Position numbers and translations under genes: made by a program. The notes beneath the pieces were generated by a model. It was not told the DNA's origin. It ran no database searches and saw only the letters and a program-made list of their open reading frames with translations. Positions 41,158-50,782 of a stretch of DNA of 64,000 nt are shown in pieces. Origin of the DNA: Prorocentrum cordatum (taxonomy: Eukaryota; Sar; Dinophyceae; Prorocentrales; Prorocentraceae); contig CAUYUJ010014175.1 in NCBI GenBank assembly GCA_963575745.1, positions 97,753 through 161,752 on the forward strand, in the 5' to 3' direction. Position 1 is the first letter of the stretch. Every line of letters starts with the position of its first letter.

Positions 41158-42105
41158 CTAGGGGAAGTCCATCTTGGCGCCCATGCCGCTGCTGCCACCG
41201 CCCTTGGACGCGCCGCCCTTGCCGCTGCTGCCGCCGCCCTTGGGCGCGCCGCCCTTGTTGTCGAACCTCTCGCGCGCCGCCGCGAGGACCCGCTCGACCT
41301 CCGTGAAGCCCGACGCCCCGTAGGCCGCTATCGCCTCGAAGCCGCGATCGGAGAACCACCCCGAGCCCCTGGCGATCTCGCCGCACTTCGTGGCTGCGGT
41401 GATGGTCTCGAAGGCGGCCCAATCGTTGTTGGCGTAGTGGTCGGCCATCCTGACCAGCCGCCCGCCCCACCTGCCGCGCACCTGCTCCTCGCCGTGGGCG
41501 CTGTAGCGGTGGTCCGATACGGGCGCTGGCGGCGGTGGAGCGGGCGGCTGCTGGTGCACGGCTGGCGGCGGCGGGTACGCAGGCTGCTTCGGCGTCGGGT
41601 TCATCCACTTCTTCACGGGCCATGCCTTGATGATGCCGCCAGTGGTGTCGCCGCCGTGCTGCTGCGCGTGGTGCTGCTGTGCCGTGGCTGGTGCTGCCGT
41701 CGCAGCCGCTGGTGCTGCTGCGTGTGGTGCTACGTCTGCCGCTGCTGGTGCGGCTGGTGCTGCTGCGTCTGGCGCTGCTACGCGCGGTGCTGTTGCGCGC
41801 GGTGCGGCGGCGCGTGGCGCCGCCGCGCGCGGTTCCGCAGAGCGCCGATGCGCTGCTGCAGCAACCCGCGGAGCACCGATGTGCTCCTCGAGCATCTCCT
41901 CCAGAAGCTTCGTGTGCGGGAGGACCTCCAGCCCCTCGATTTCGTCCGAGAAGCCCTGAGGCGGCCCCTCCCCCGCCTCCTCCTCCTCCTGGCCGCGTCG
42001 GCCCAAGCGTTTCTGGGCTTGCCCGAGTGCACTTCGACGCGGCTCGCTCGGGCGGGCCATCGATGGCGACAGTGCATCCTTCTTGGCCGTGTGGGAACTG
42101 CGCAA
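41158..42105 (-). CDS. Uncharacterised protein with Gly/Ser/Lys tail
   Basis: A 315-codon minus frame. The N-terminal third is uncertain because LINE-B starts on the other strand at 42063, inside this frame. A helical, acidic part (GFSDEIEGLEVLPHTKLLEE) starts at about residue 48. An Ala/Pro linker of AAAPRAAAPRA type and a Gln/His stretch follow. The best segment, residues 220-290 (MADHYANNDWAAFETITAAT, then GWFSDRGFEAIAAYGASGFT and VERVLAAARERFDNKGG), has the composition of a real folded domain. A tail with GGSSGKGGASKGGGSSGMG follows and the protein ends KMDFP. I do not recognise it. The true 5' end may be a splice acceptor below 42060; LINE-B may have inserted into this gene. Confidence 0.55.
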   Translation of the reverse strand: MRSSHTAKKDALSPSMARPSEPRRSALGQAQKRLGRRGQEEEEAGEGPPQGFSDEIEGLEVLPHTKLLEEMLEEHIGAPRVAAAAHRRSAEPRAAAPRAAAPRATAPRVAAPDAAAPAAPAAADVAPHAAAPAAATAAPATAQQHHAQQHGGDTTGGIIKAWPVKKWMNPTPKQPAYPPPPAVHQQPPAPPPPAPVSDHRYSAHGEEQVRGRWGGRLVRMADHYANNDWAAFETITAATKCGEIARGSGWFSDRGFEAIAAYGASGFTEVERVLAAARERFDNKGGAPKGGGSSGKGGASKGGGSSGMGAKMDFP

Positions 42106-42260
42106 GGGTGCATGGCGCTGCGTTTGTCAACTACGCCCACCGTGCCCACTGCCTGCGCCGCGGCAAGCAGGCGCCGAGAGGAGTGCTTGAGAGGCAGAAG
42201 CAGCTACATAACGGGAAAATATGGTGGGACATCCAGGGCTCCGCGGCACAACGCCAATAA
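42063..42260 (+). CDS. LINE-B zinc-finger ORF (65 aa)
   Basis: ATG at 42063 to TAA at 42258. The motif W-P-C-x2-C (Cys10, Cys13) is followed by Asn23 and then HC-L-R-R-G at 29-34. It is the W/N/R-containing small finger found at the start of many dinoflagellate LINE ORF1 proteins, where C-x2-C is expected at the end. Here the fourth ligand is Arg33 (CGC rather than TGC), so zinc binding is probably lost. The peptide would bind element RNA. The family protein normally continues into the coiled coil; here the frame changes near 42235. Confidence 0.62.
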   Translation: MATVHPSWPCGNCARVHGAAFVNYAHRAHCLRRGKQAPRGVLERQKQLHNGKIWWDIQGSAAQRQ

Positions 42261-43139
42261 CAGATGGGAGGACGGACCGCCTGGCGGGCTACGCCGGGAC
42301 GGGCCAAGGGGACCACGTGCCCCAGCACCTGCACCAGTCGACCAGGCAACGGCGAAAGCAATACTTGAGACAATGGCAAAGGCGCATGGAGACGACAGGA
42401 CACAGTGGCCTACGAAGGTGCAGAGCACGGGGCAACTATGGGACAAGACGGTGGCAGTCAAGCCTCAGGAGAACCAGCCCGTGGACATCACCGAGCTCAG
42501 CTCGTTCCAGCTGGGGCAGCGCCTGGAGGACGCGAACAAGATGCTACACAAGTCCGAGGAGCGACTCAAGGAGCGAGAGGAGGAGTACCAGCGTGCCCTT
42601 GCTGCTCGCGGCGCAGAAAGGCATATTCTGGACAATCGCAGCAGCTTGGGGAAGCAAAGACCGAGGGCTTCCTACGAGAGCAGACAAGCGGCGCGAACAA
42701 TCCATCGCTGCAGCTCTGCGGGGAGGTTGCGGAGGTTCAGTTGTCTGGTGGGTGCGGCGAAGCCCCTGGATGTCTTCGAGGACCGATGCTCGCGCTCCAG
42801 CAGGCAGTCGAGGCGCGCCAGCAGCAGCAGAAACAGAAAGCAGAGGAGCGCGCACAGGCTCAGCATCCTCAGCATGCTACTGATGGTAGTGGCGGGGGTG
42901 CTAGCGATGTGCCCACGCAGCACAATGGACCCGATGTCATCCCAGTCCCCGGCGATGAAGGCTCGGAGGAGCTCGACGCCGAACAAGGGCTCAAGCTCGA
43001 TGGAGTTGAGGAAGAGGAGGAGGTCAAGCGCATCGCAGAGGCACGCAAGCGACTTCGTCACCAGCTTGCCGCCGCAGCAGAACGCGCAAAGAGAAGGAGG
43101 GTTGCGGCCCCAGCTACTGCAAGTAGAGGGGGCGCTTGA
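42235..43139 (+). pseudogene. LINE-B ORF1-like coiled-coil region, frameshifted
   Basis: One frame (42235-42615) encodes QATAKAILETMAKAHGDDR and a charged helix ELSSFQLGQRLEDANKMLHK then SEERLKEREEEYQRALAA. A second frame (about 42790-43139) continues with QKQKAEERAQAQHPQ, an acidic stretch and EEEEEVKRIAEARKRLRHQL before a stop at 43137. Both halves have the heptad-like charge pattern of a coiled coil, as in LINE ORF1 chaperone proteins. The middle (42615-42790) has no clear frame. Confidence 0.55.
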
Positions 43140-43619
43140 GGCCCTCACGACGGTCAGTGGCTGGGGCCAGCCAGTCCCAGCAGTTAGGGGGCAACGCCAG
43201 GTCCACGTTTCACCAGATGGGTTCGCTTGAGAATGCTTCATCTCCGAGGCTGTGTCAGGCAGTGCACTTGCTGGATTGTCTCAAAAATCTTGGCTCTTCA
43301 ATGGCAGCAGTTCTTTCTACGTCGGCATCGGCGACATCGGCATCCCTGAATTTGACTCATGGGAAGATGTTGCCGGCGCAAAGTGCGAGTTGCGTAGATC
43401 TGGGAGACTCTTCGACAGCGACGCAGAGGGCGACTCAACACTCAGTCGCTGTTGGGCACGCAACGCACTCCGCAAGGGCAATCGATCGAGTTTGCCGCAA
43501 CTGTTGAACGGGTCTTCCGAGACAGGATCGCCCAGGGGAGGCGGGGGCCACCATGGTCAGAGCTTGGAGAATCGCGACGGCGAACATTACTTAGGCACAG
43601 CAGGAGGCGGCAAAGCTTC

Positions 43620-44401
43620 CAAATATTGCAGCTGAAGTAGTCGAGGTTGAGGATGAGACTGATGCGCTTCTCATCCAAGAGCACGCGTTGCTAAAGCCGG
43701 CCATCGGCCGTGGCGCGGCTCAAGCATCAAGGTTGGCAGTTTCACGCTGAGCCAGCCAGACAAGGCAACGCCATCAACGCAGCCCCGTCGGGAGTTGCAG
43801 TTTGAATCAGGCAAGAAATTGGCCCAGCTGGTCCACCAGATCTTGGAAGGGTTGCACCGCCAGAGTCGAGGTGGGCAACGCAGTGGATCGACGGCATGCT
43901 CCCTGGTGGGTTTGTCTTGGCCTCGCTCTATCTCACTTGGGAAACCCGCGCAAGGGCGTGGAGGACAACAACAGGCAGATCATCCTGCAGTGTTTCGAGC
44001 AGCTCAAGCGGCTTGGGCGAGCTTTCATTATAGGAGGTGCTTGGGATATGAGTCCACTTGATTTGGAGGAGCTGAATGTTCTGAATGACATGCCTGCTAC
44101 TAGTGCAGCTCCTTGTGAGTGGACGTGCTCGGCAGGACGTGGAAGGGCTATTGATTGTTTCGTCATTTCCACGCATTTCAAGAGCTTGGTGACAGGGGTG
44201 CGCAGGTTGGAGGAAGTCAGCTTGGCGACGCATTGGGGCGTTCTGCATGAGCTTGAGCCAAAACCAGGAGCAGCTGCGGAACAGCAGATTGCCATGCCAA
44301 ATAAGTTCCCCAAAGGAATCCCATGCGAGCGCCTAGGGAGCCACCGTCGCACGCTCAGGTACACAGAGAATGTGAACATGCACGGGAGGCGCAATATGTA
44401 G
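43620..44401 (+). pseudogene. LINE-B endonuclease domain (exonuclease/endonuclease/phosphatase type)
   Basis: TDALLIQEHALLKPAIGRG (about 43650-43708) is the catalytic QE(H/T) block. After a frame change, GLALSHLGNPRKG and QLKRLGRAFIIGGAWDMSPL (about 43920-44055) give the second catalytic block, where the family usually has GGDWN; Ala-Trp-Asp-Met here suggests a lost residue. AIDCFVIS (about 44145) and THWGVL (about 44228) are the expected downstream D and H blocks. The enzyme nicks target DNA to prime reverse transcription. Confidence 0.72.
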
Positions 44402-45418
44402 ATTGGTGCTTTCAGCAATGGATGACGTTGACAGGGAATGAGCTGGCTGACAGATACCATCTACCAGGTGACAAGCGTCGAGCTAACGCCGGCAGAGGTG
44501 AGCTATCGGACCCGCATTTCCACTTGGTGGCGGCGGCACGGAAAGCACCAGGTCGATGAGCTGAAGGAGATCCTGTGCCGAGGAACTGGAGAAGAGCGCC
44601 CATGGCCATCCAGTGTCTCATGCATGCGCTCAGGGGAGGGCGGGAGCTGGACTCGCAGTTCGCGACGCAAAGATTGCGGACGCTCCAGGATCTGAGACGA
44701 AGAATTTGGGCATGGGGAGTTCTTGGTCTGTCTCCTGGCATCGGCTGGAATGAGTGGTGCCGGGAAGATGAATGGCTTCGCGGCTGCAGTTGGCTCGCGG
44801 CGCAAGAGGCCGCCAAGTTGGAGCAGCAGCATGCTAAGCAGCGCGTGAAGGAATGGAGACAGGCAGTTGCAAAAAAAACACCGAGCAGGAGCAAGCCGCA
44901 GCTCACATATGGAGCAAACTACCGAGAAGGTGGACGAAAGCTGAAGTCCACCCCAGCACGGGCATCAAGTCGCATGCGACCACGCTCGACACGGACCTTC
45001 GCAATGGCTCAACAAATGGAACCGCGATCCTGACGCAGAATCCTTCGGATGACGACTTCGCTTGCAGGAATTTGACGATGATGGGCAGGTGGAACCTCTT
45101 GCAGCTGGTCAGATTCGCAAGACAGCGCTAACATGCAAGTTGCTATCGAATGATCGCCTTCACGCTTTCAGTGGGGTGATGGGGGCCGCTGAGAGGATCA
45201 TCGGAATTCCCAGCCAGATGAGGAATCCAGCGTTACCGAGGCTCCCCAAACCTTGGGGGGGGGGGCGCAGGTTGATCGGTCTGATGACGGACACGCTCAG
45301 AGTGTACAACAGGTGTCGCCGACATGTTCAACGAGGTTAGCTACAATAACATGCTCAGCCTTACCGCTATGCTACGGCTGGCAAGAGCTCGGAGAGAGCG
45401 GCTTGGACACAGTCTGTA

Positions 45419-45910
45419 TTGGCAGAGCCAAGCAGAGCGCTCATGAGGCACTCGGTCACGGTCATGCTTGACTTGAAGAAAGCCTTTGAGAAGATTGCAT
45501 CTGCTACTCTTTGGGGGATTGTTTGCAGGCATAAGTTTCCAAAGGTAAGCCTTGCTATGCTCATCAAGACGCACGCGGGAAGAAGGGGCTTCAATTTTGG
45601 CAAGATAGCTTCCAGGCTCGTCAGCACAAGCCGAGGGGTCATAGCTGGCTGCTCGAATGTTACTGCCATGATGATGTTGTTCACGTGGGGCGCCTATGAC
45701 CAGGTGCACACGCTGTGGCCCTCCCTCACTATCAACGTAGTCGTAGATGATGGAAGCTTGCAAGCGTCGGGCACGGGAGAAGGATGCAGTTCGGATCATC
45801 ATAGCGGCGGTGAAGCTGCTGCGCAGGCTTCTGGTCAAGCTGGGCTTGGAGTTGAGTCCGGACAAGAGGCGCGTCATTGCGACGACACCGAGAATGGCTC
45901 AGAAACTTGA
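45419..45910 (+). pseudogene. LINE-B reverse transcriptase palm fragment
   Basis: Motif A HSVTVMLDLKKAFEKIASAT has its catalytic Asp at 45470. Motif B is TSRGVIAGCSNVTAMMML. The catalytic pair VVVDD lies at 45740-45751 with Asp-Asp at 45746-45751. The fingers region upstream (44400-45419) is scattered across frames. The thumb is broken after 45755, where the frame changes. Key catalytic aspartates are retained, so decay is by frameshift rather than active-site loss. Confidence 0.75.
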
Positions 45911-45984
45911 AGTGGCATTGAGCAATTGGGCCCTCCGACGGGCAGAGCACCGAGGTTCCGGGGGCTGCGCAAGGTGGCAGACAG

Positions 45985-46803
45985 ATGGGCCAGCTCTTCT
46001 CCTCCGGAGGGCAAGCATCTAGTGGTTGCACGGCGAAGGCCCAGGAAATGAGCGACATGCAGTTGCAAAAAGTCAAAGCGGCATCAGGACATACTCAGTT
46101 CGGACCAGTGAGAGGAAGAAGCAGGACGATAGAGTTTCTGTTATCGCACTGTCCTCGGTCAGACCCGACGTTCATTGTGGGCGAGCGCCCGTTGGTGGAT
46201 TGGCTTAAAGCAAAGCGGGGGCAATGGATTGAGCCGAAGGCGATGGCCCCGGCATTCGTGCACGCGCAGAACCACGCGCGCGCCTGGCAATCAGTTCAGG
46301 GACCAGCTGGAGCAGCACTCGTCACTCTTCGACGAATGGGTTGGAGAGCCGAGAGTTGGAATCGTTGGTTCACAAAGCGCGGCTCAAAAGTCGATTTGGA
46401 TGATATCGAAGTCGGCGCACTGAGGAAATTGATCAATGCACCCACCAAAAGGCGTCTTCTGGAGGCAGTTCCTGGCAGTCGTGGAATGGAGGGGCTCGCT
46501 GGGTCGCTGATTCTGGAGCCAGCTGTTAAGGAGCTTGCTGAACTCAGACGCAAAGGGGACTTCACAGGAGATGGCATGCTACGGACGTGGCTGGCTGGAG
46601 GTTTCTTCAATCAGGTGAGGTTGCATGCAGTTCAAGCGAAGGAGACACCGATTTGCGCCGCGCGCGGTGCTGAGGAACTGACTCGCACAGGTGCTTTCGT
46701 TGGGATTGGCATCTCAAGGAAAGGGGAGGTTGGAGCGGATGTGAAAGGAAGCTCACGGGGTGGGGACGCAACGAGTATGGGCAGGACCACCCGTGCACGA
46801 TGA
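45985..46803 (+). pseudogene. LINE-B post-RT region
   Basis: A 272-codon frame reading HTQFGPVRGRSRTIEFLLSH, WLKAKRGQWIEPKAMAPAFV and LRRMGWRAESWNRWFTKRGS. It is the helical region between RT and RNase H in this LINE family, with characteristic Trp positions. The next frame overlaps its last codons. Confidence 0.65.
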
Positions 46804-47801
46804 TGCTGTGCAAAGGCCCCTTGCCAGACCCGCCGGTTCAATTGCCGGGTGCAGTTGAGGGCCGCGCTATTCGCGGGCATACGTGCGCTGTCCCAGGGCT
46901 CGTCAAAGGAGCCGCGTGTGCAGATGGCTGCTGCATCTTTCCACGCTGTGAGTTTCGAGCTCGAGGTGGGCGGGCATTCCGTGCAATAGATGATGCTGGC
47001 AACGTTGCTGCGGCAGCATATGGACCGGCACCGCTTCCACGGCAGACCTCAGGTGCAGCAGAGTTGCACGCCGCGAAGAAAGCAGTTCTACACAAGTCGC
47101 AAGAGAGGCTGCACCTGATCACGGATTTCAGTGAACAACGCATCGGCTGGCTGGAAGGATATCCTCAAGGCACACACTCTGGCCACCAGCATGCAGAGCA
47201 ATGGGTGCACTTCTGCAATGCAGTGGAGGATGTCTGTGCACAAGAGGTCGACATCGAGTGGATTCCTTCGCGCCTGTCTCAGACAGAAGCGAATGAGCTG
47301 CAGATTCCTCTGGCCTGCTGGCGCGGCAACAAGCAGGCGGGCTTCCACGCGACGTCCGGCGCGGCCATGCACCCCAGGGACATCCCGCAAGGGCGAGCTC
47401 GCCAGGCGCGCGAGCGCGCGGCGGCATCGACGCTGAAAACAGCGCCGCGCATCCTGCGCCGATGCTCGAAGGCAAAATGTGCAAATGAAGTGAAAGAGTA
47501 CGTTGAGAGACCGATCGGTCTCACTCTGAATGATGATAACGGGCATCTAGTGCGTAGGTTCAAACGTAGATGGGCTTGCGCGAGGTGCGGAGATAGTCGC
47601 GCTCGCAGGTGTGACCTTGTGAACTTGAGCTGTAGAGGGCCCCCTGGGGGGTGGGTCCACGCGGCTCATGAGACGCGCCGCCTCTGGAAAGCAGGCCCGA
47701 TGATTTGGCGTGTAGACTGCGCTGCTCGTCGCGTCAGTAGAGCATATCTGATAGCCAGACCGCTCAAGGGCAGACCGCCCTGGGTTTTCCGAGGCGCTTG
47801 A
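46800..47801 (+). pseudogene. LINE-B RNase H domain and C-terminal tail
   Basis: A 333-codon frame. The stretch ADGCCIFPRCEFRARGGRAF holds a candidate first catalytic Asp. GAAELHAAKKAVLH holds the Glu, LITDFSEQRIGWLEG the second Asp, and VDIEWIPSRLSQTEANEL corresponds to the end of the fold. RNase H removes the RNA strand after first-strand synthesis. The tail after about 47400 is basic and ends near a Cys-rich stretch (WACARCGDSRARRCDL). The frame is intact to its stop. Confidence 0.7.
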
Positions 47802-47976
47802 AGAGGAAGTGCCTTTTCCACGGGAAGGGCCCGCCAGGCGAAAAGATAGGACATGGGTTTCACAAACCTGTGCAGATCACCTCGCGTAGCCGAATTTCGG
47901 AATCAGCGATGCTGATTATCGCGTTTCTGGCTTGGTGCCTCGTTCTCGGAGCCCCTCGTCGTTGTCGGAACCCTCG

Positions 47977-47987
47977 GGGCCCTCCTC

Positions 47988-48010
<23 letters not shown>
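47977..48010. repeat. (CTC)n tract 3' of LINE-B
   Basis: About 11 CTC triplets on the LINE sense strand, preceded by CGTTCTCGGAGCCCCTCG-type sequence, then C-rich DNA to about 48165. Confidence 0.85.
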
Positions 48011-48019
<9 letters not shown>

Positions 48020-48121
48020 TCCTCCTCCACCCTCCACCTCCTCGTCGTATTCCGCCCCCCCCCCGCCCCCCCCTCCTCCTCGTGCTCGTCGCTGCCCCTC
48101 CTCCTACTCGCCCTCCTCCGC

Positions 48122-48655
48122 CTACCCCCCGTCGCCCCCTTCCCCCCCCATCCTCCTCCTCCTACTCCTCATTCCCCTGTTGGCCTGGCACATCATCTGC
48201 GGCCGCCCCCGCGGGTCGCCGTCGCCGCTGCCGCGCGCGCAGCCGCCGGGGTAGCTGATGGTCGCGCCGATGTCGAGCGTGGAGGCGACGACCCACTTCT
48301 CCAAGCCCTGATCTGAGATGCGCGCGCGCACGAGGAACAGCTCCGATGAATTCAGCGCGCTCTCGTCCTCAATCGGCCCCTGCCGATGCGCGGGGCTGCC
48401 GTTGACCGCCCCGATCTTCTGCCAGACGCCCTTCAAGGCGCCGACGAGATCCTCGCGAGCTCCTCCTGGGCCCCTCCCGATCGCGAGGGCGTCGACGAAC
48501 CTCCTCGATCGGGCGCCCTTGCGGGCCTCGAGCGCGCTCGGCAGCTGCTGGCGCACCACGGCGGAGGGCAGCTCGAGCCGAGCGCGCCTCGCATCCAACT
48601 CTAGAGGGGGTGCGACGGGGGGCGACATCGCAACCCTGAAAACGAAAACGTCCCG
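48122..48655 (-). CDS. Uncharacterised coding segment
   Basis: The frame is open far upstream, but only about 48655-48180 looks like protein: SPPVAPPLELDARRARLELP, then SRRFVDALAIGRGPGGARED, LKGVWQKIGAVNGSPAHRQG and DQGLEKWVVASTLDIGATIS. It begins about 50 bp from a poly-C run and a 12-bp hairpin (48661-48706). The C-terminal end is translated repeat. Probably one exon or a fragment. Function unknown. Confidence 0.48.
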   Translation of the reverse strand, partial: RDVFVFRVAMSPPVAPPLELDARRARLELPSAVVRQQLPSALEARKGARSRRFVDALAIGRGPGGAREDLVGALKGVWQKIGAVNGSPAHRQGPIEDESALNSSELFLVRARISDQGLEKWVVASTLDIGATISYPGGCARGSGDGDPRGRPQMMCQANRGMRSRRRRMGGEGGDGG

Positions 48656-48660
48656 GCAGA

Positions 48661-48719
48661 TTTGCTGCGTGGAAGGGGCCTTGGCGGTGCCCTCCCACGC
48701 AGCAAATCCCCCCCCTCCT

Positions 48720-48764
<45 letters not shown>

Positions 48765-48938
48765 CCCCGCCTCCTCTGCCTCGCCCCCATCCCCCCCTTC
48801 CCCCCCCCCCCCCCCTCCTCACCCCCCTCCATGGCGCGCCCTGTGCGCGCCGCCTGCCGCGCGCCAGCGGCCCCTCCTCCTCCCCCGCCCCCTCCGCCCC
48901 CCAAATTCCCGCACCCCCCCCCCCCCCCCCCCCCCCCG
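48661..48938. repeat. Hairpin plus long poly-C runs
   Basis: TTTGCTGCGTGG (48661-48672) pairs perfectly with 48695-48706. Poly-C runs of about 40 and 24 bases lie at 48720-48761 and 48914-48937. Confidence 0.85.
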
Positions 48939-49157
48939 CCCGCTTCCCTGACAACAGCGTGATTCGGCAATGCAGGCGCGCGCGCACAACGAGATAGACG
49001 AATGCAGTTGCGCCTGCGGGTGCGCATTTATACGCGGCGCGCAAACGATGAGGCAGCGGGTGCCGTTGAACGCGCATCTTGCTCAAGATGGCACAACTGC
49101 ATTTGTCTGGCGCATCGCGAACTTCATCGCCGCATGGGCTGGCAGGAGCACCGCTGC

Positions 49158-49900
49158 TTAGGTCGCCCACTTCTTCGGCGCCCCCCTCTTGCTGCGCGCC
49201 CTCCTGGCCGAGGCCATCTGGCCGGCGATGCCGTGGGCGACGATGTATTGCACGAGCGCGCAGATGGATTTGTCGGAAGCGTCGACCCACGCACGGTCGA
49301 TTGCCTTTGCTGGCACCAGCATCTTTATCTGTGGGAAGGCGGTGTCGCCGACGGAAGGTAATTCGACATCGCCAACCACGGGCGGCCCCTCTATCTGGGC
49401 CTTGATCGCACGTTGGGGCCGACGCCGCGGCTTGGCGCGCCGCCTCAGGCTGCTCCGCTGAGCAACAAGGCGCTTCGCAGGCTTGCGATCGCGCGCCGGC
49501 GCGCCTTCGATCTGGGCCCCCAGCCCCGCGGCAAGGACTGCTTTGCATCCAGGCGCGTTGGCGAAAGATGGTCTGGCATAATACTTGCAGGCCCCCCCCC
49601 CCCCCCCCCAGCATTATGCAATAGAGCCTTTGCCAAATTGTATTCATGCTGGCGAACCGTCGCCCGCGTATCATCTCCAACCTTCTGAGCGGACCTGGGG
49701 GCCCATGTGTGATCGCCAATGTTGACGCCCAGTCGCCATGCGACCGAGCGTTCCAGCGTGGCCCCGGCGCCGCAAGCCGCGGCGATGCTCAACGCACAAC
49801 GTCTGCAAATGGCACCGTGTCGGACGCGCTTGCGCGGCAGCGCAGGCGGGAGGTAGGGGGAAGGGGGGGGGGGGGGCGGGGGGGCACGGGGGGCGCCGCG
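49158..49900 (-). CDS. Uncharacterised gene split by a poly-C run
   Basis: The downstream frame runs from about 49585 to the stop at 49158: KYYARPSFANAPGCKAVLAA, a basic Arg/Lys stretch (DRKPAKRLVAQRSSLRRRAK), then EGPPVVGDVELPSVGDTAFP and VDASDKSICALVQYIVAHGI, ending KRGAPKKWAT. The upstream frame (about 49770-49612) reads VNIGDHTWAPRSAQKVGDDT and ATVRQHEYNLAKALLHNA. The two are separated only by a poly-C run (about 49587-49608). If the run were a different length they would be in frame. I do not recognise the protein; its basic middle suggests nucleic-acid binding. Confidence 0.55.
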
Positions 49901-50170
49901 GTCAAATGCCCGCACTTCGCGCGCGTTTGAACGCATCGATGCGCGACGGTGGGGGTGGGGGCGGGGGGGGGAGGGGGGTCAACGCGGAAAAAAAATACGC
50001 GGCGCAGCGGTCTGCAGAGCATGCGCGCTTATCGGCATGCCATGCAGAACGCGGCCAGATAAACGAAGATGGGGTGGATGGGCGAGCTCGCGCGGCGAGC
50101 GCGGAACGGGCGCGGAGCGCGAACGGCGACGCACGGGGGCGGGGGGGGGGGGCGGGGGCGGCGGGGGGAG
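49860..50170. repeat. G-rich runs
   Basis: G runs near 49866-49892, 49960-49978 and 50141-50170 separated by unremarkable sequence. Confidence 0.7.
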
Positions 50171-50174
50171 GAGG

Positions 50175-50269
50175 AGGGACCGAGAGAGAGTGAGAGAGAG
50201 AGAGAGAGAGAGAGAAGGAGAGAGACTGTGAGATAACGAAAGACACAGAGAGAGAGAGAGAGAAAGAGC

Positions 50270-50303
<34 letters not shown>

Positions 50304-50305
50304 TA
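50175..50305. repeat. (GA)n tract
   Basis: GAGAGA runs with AAAGA and CAGAG interruptions. Confidence 0.9.
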
Positions 50306-50309
50306 TAAT

Positions 50310-50753
50310 CAGGAGGCAATGTGAAGTGGGATGGGGGAAATGGAGAGCATGCCCAACATGGAAGATGCGCGTGCGTGACGAGAATAAAGGAACGGGGGGG
50401 TGGGGTGGCGAGCGCGGTTGGATGGGTTTCAAAGGGAGACGTATTGCTGCCGAGGGGCGTGGCGATGAGCATTCACGTTCGTCTCTCCCTATGGTTGCAT
50501 CCGCGCCTCTCCCGCCAGCAGGGCTGCGGCGGGCAGGACTAGTTAATGCGCCCGTCAAACGCAAATGGGCACCGCATCTAATGTGAAGCGTGTATAAAGC
50601 GTTGCATCTGCATGCAGCGCGCGACGCACAGCGCTTTTAACCTGCGCTGTTCGCGCGTCGCGGGATTCGCCGCGCATGCAATGCACCGTGAAGTGGAAAG
50701 CGAATGGTGGCCGCAGTGCGAGCGCTGGCACGCGCAATTGCTCGTCGGCACTC
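50310..50753. other. No recognisable gene
   Basis: Mixed sequence with short open frames. A G run of 24 begins at 50754. Confidence 0.4.
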
Positions 50754-50782
50754 GGGGGGGGGGGGGGGGGGGGGGGGCGTGT

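Larger units (their letters stand above)
42063..47801 (+). mobile_element. LINE-B: near full-length non-LTR retrotransposon (ORF1, endonuclease, RT, RNase H), decayed
   Basis: Order on the plus strand: Cys-rich finger ORF (42063-42260), charged coiled-coil region (about 42260-43140), endonuclease (about 43620-44400), linker, RT (about 45420-45910), post-RT region (45985-46800), RNase H and C-terminal part (46800-47801). Several frame changes separate them, and I found no single frame longer than the RNase H part. About 175 bp after the last stop a (CTC)n tract begins on the sense strand. The 5' end may extend before 42063; the first recognisable codon is the ATG there. Confidence 0.85.
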
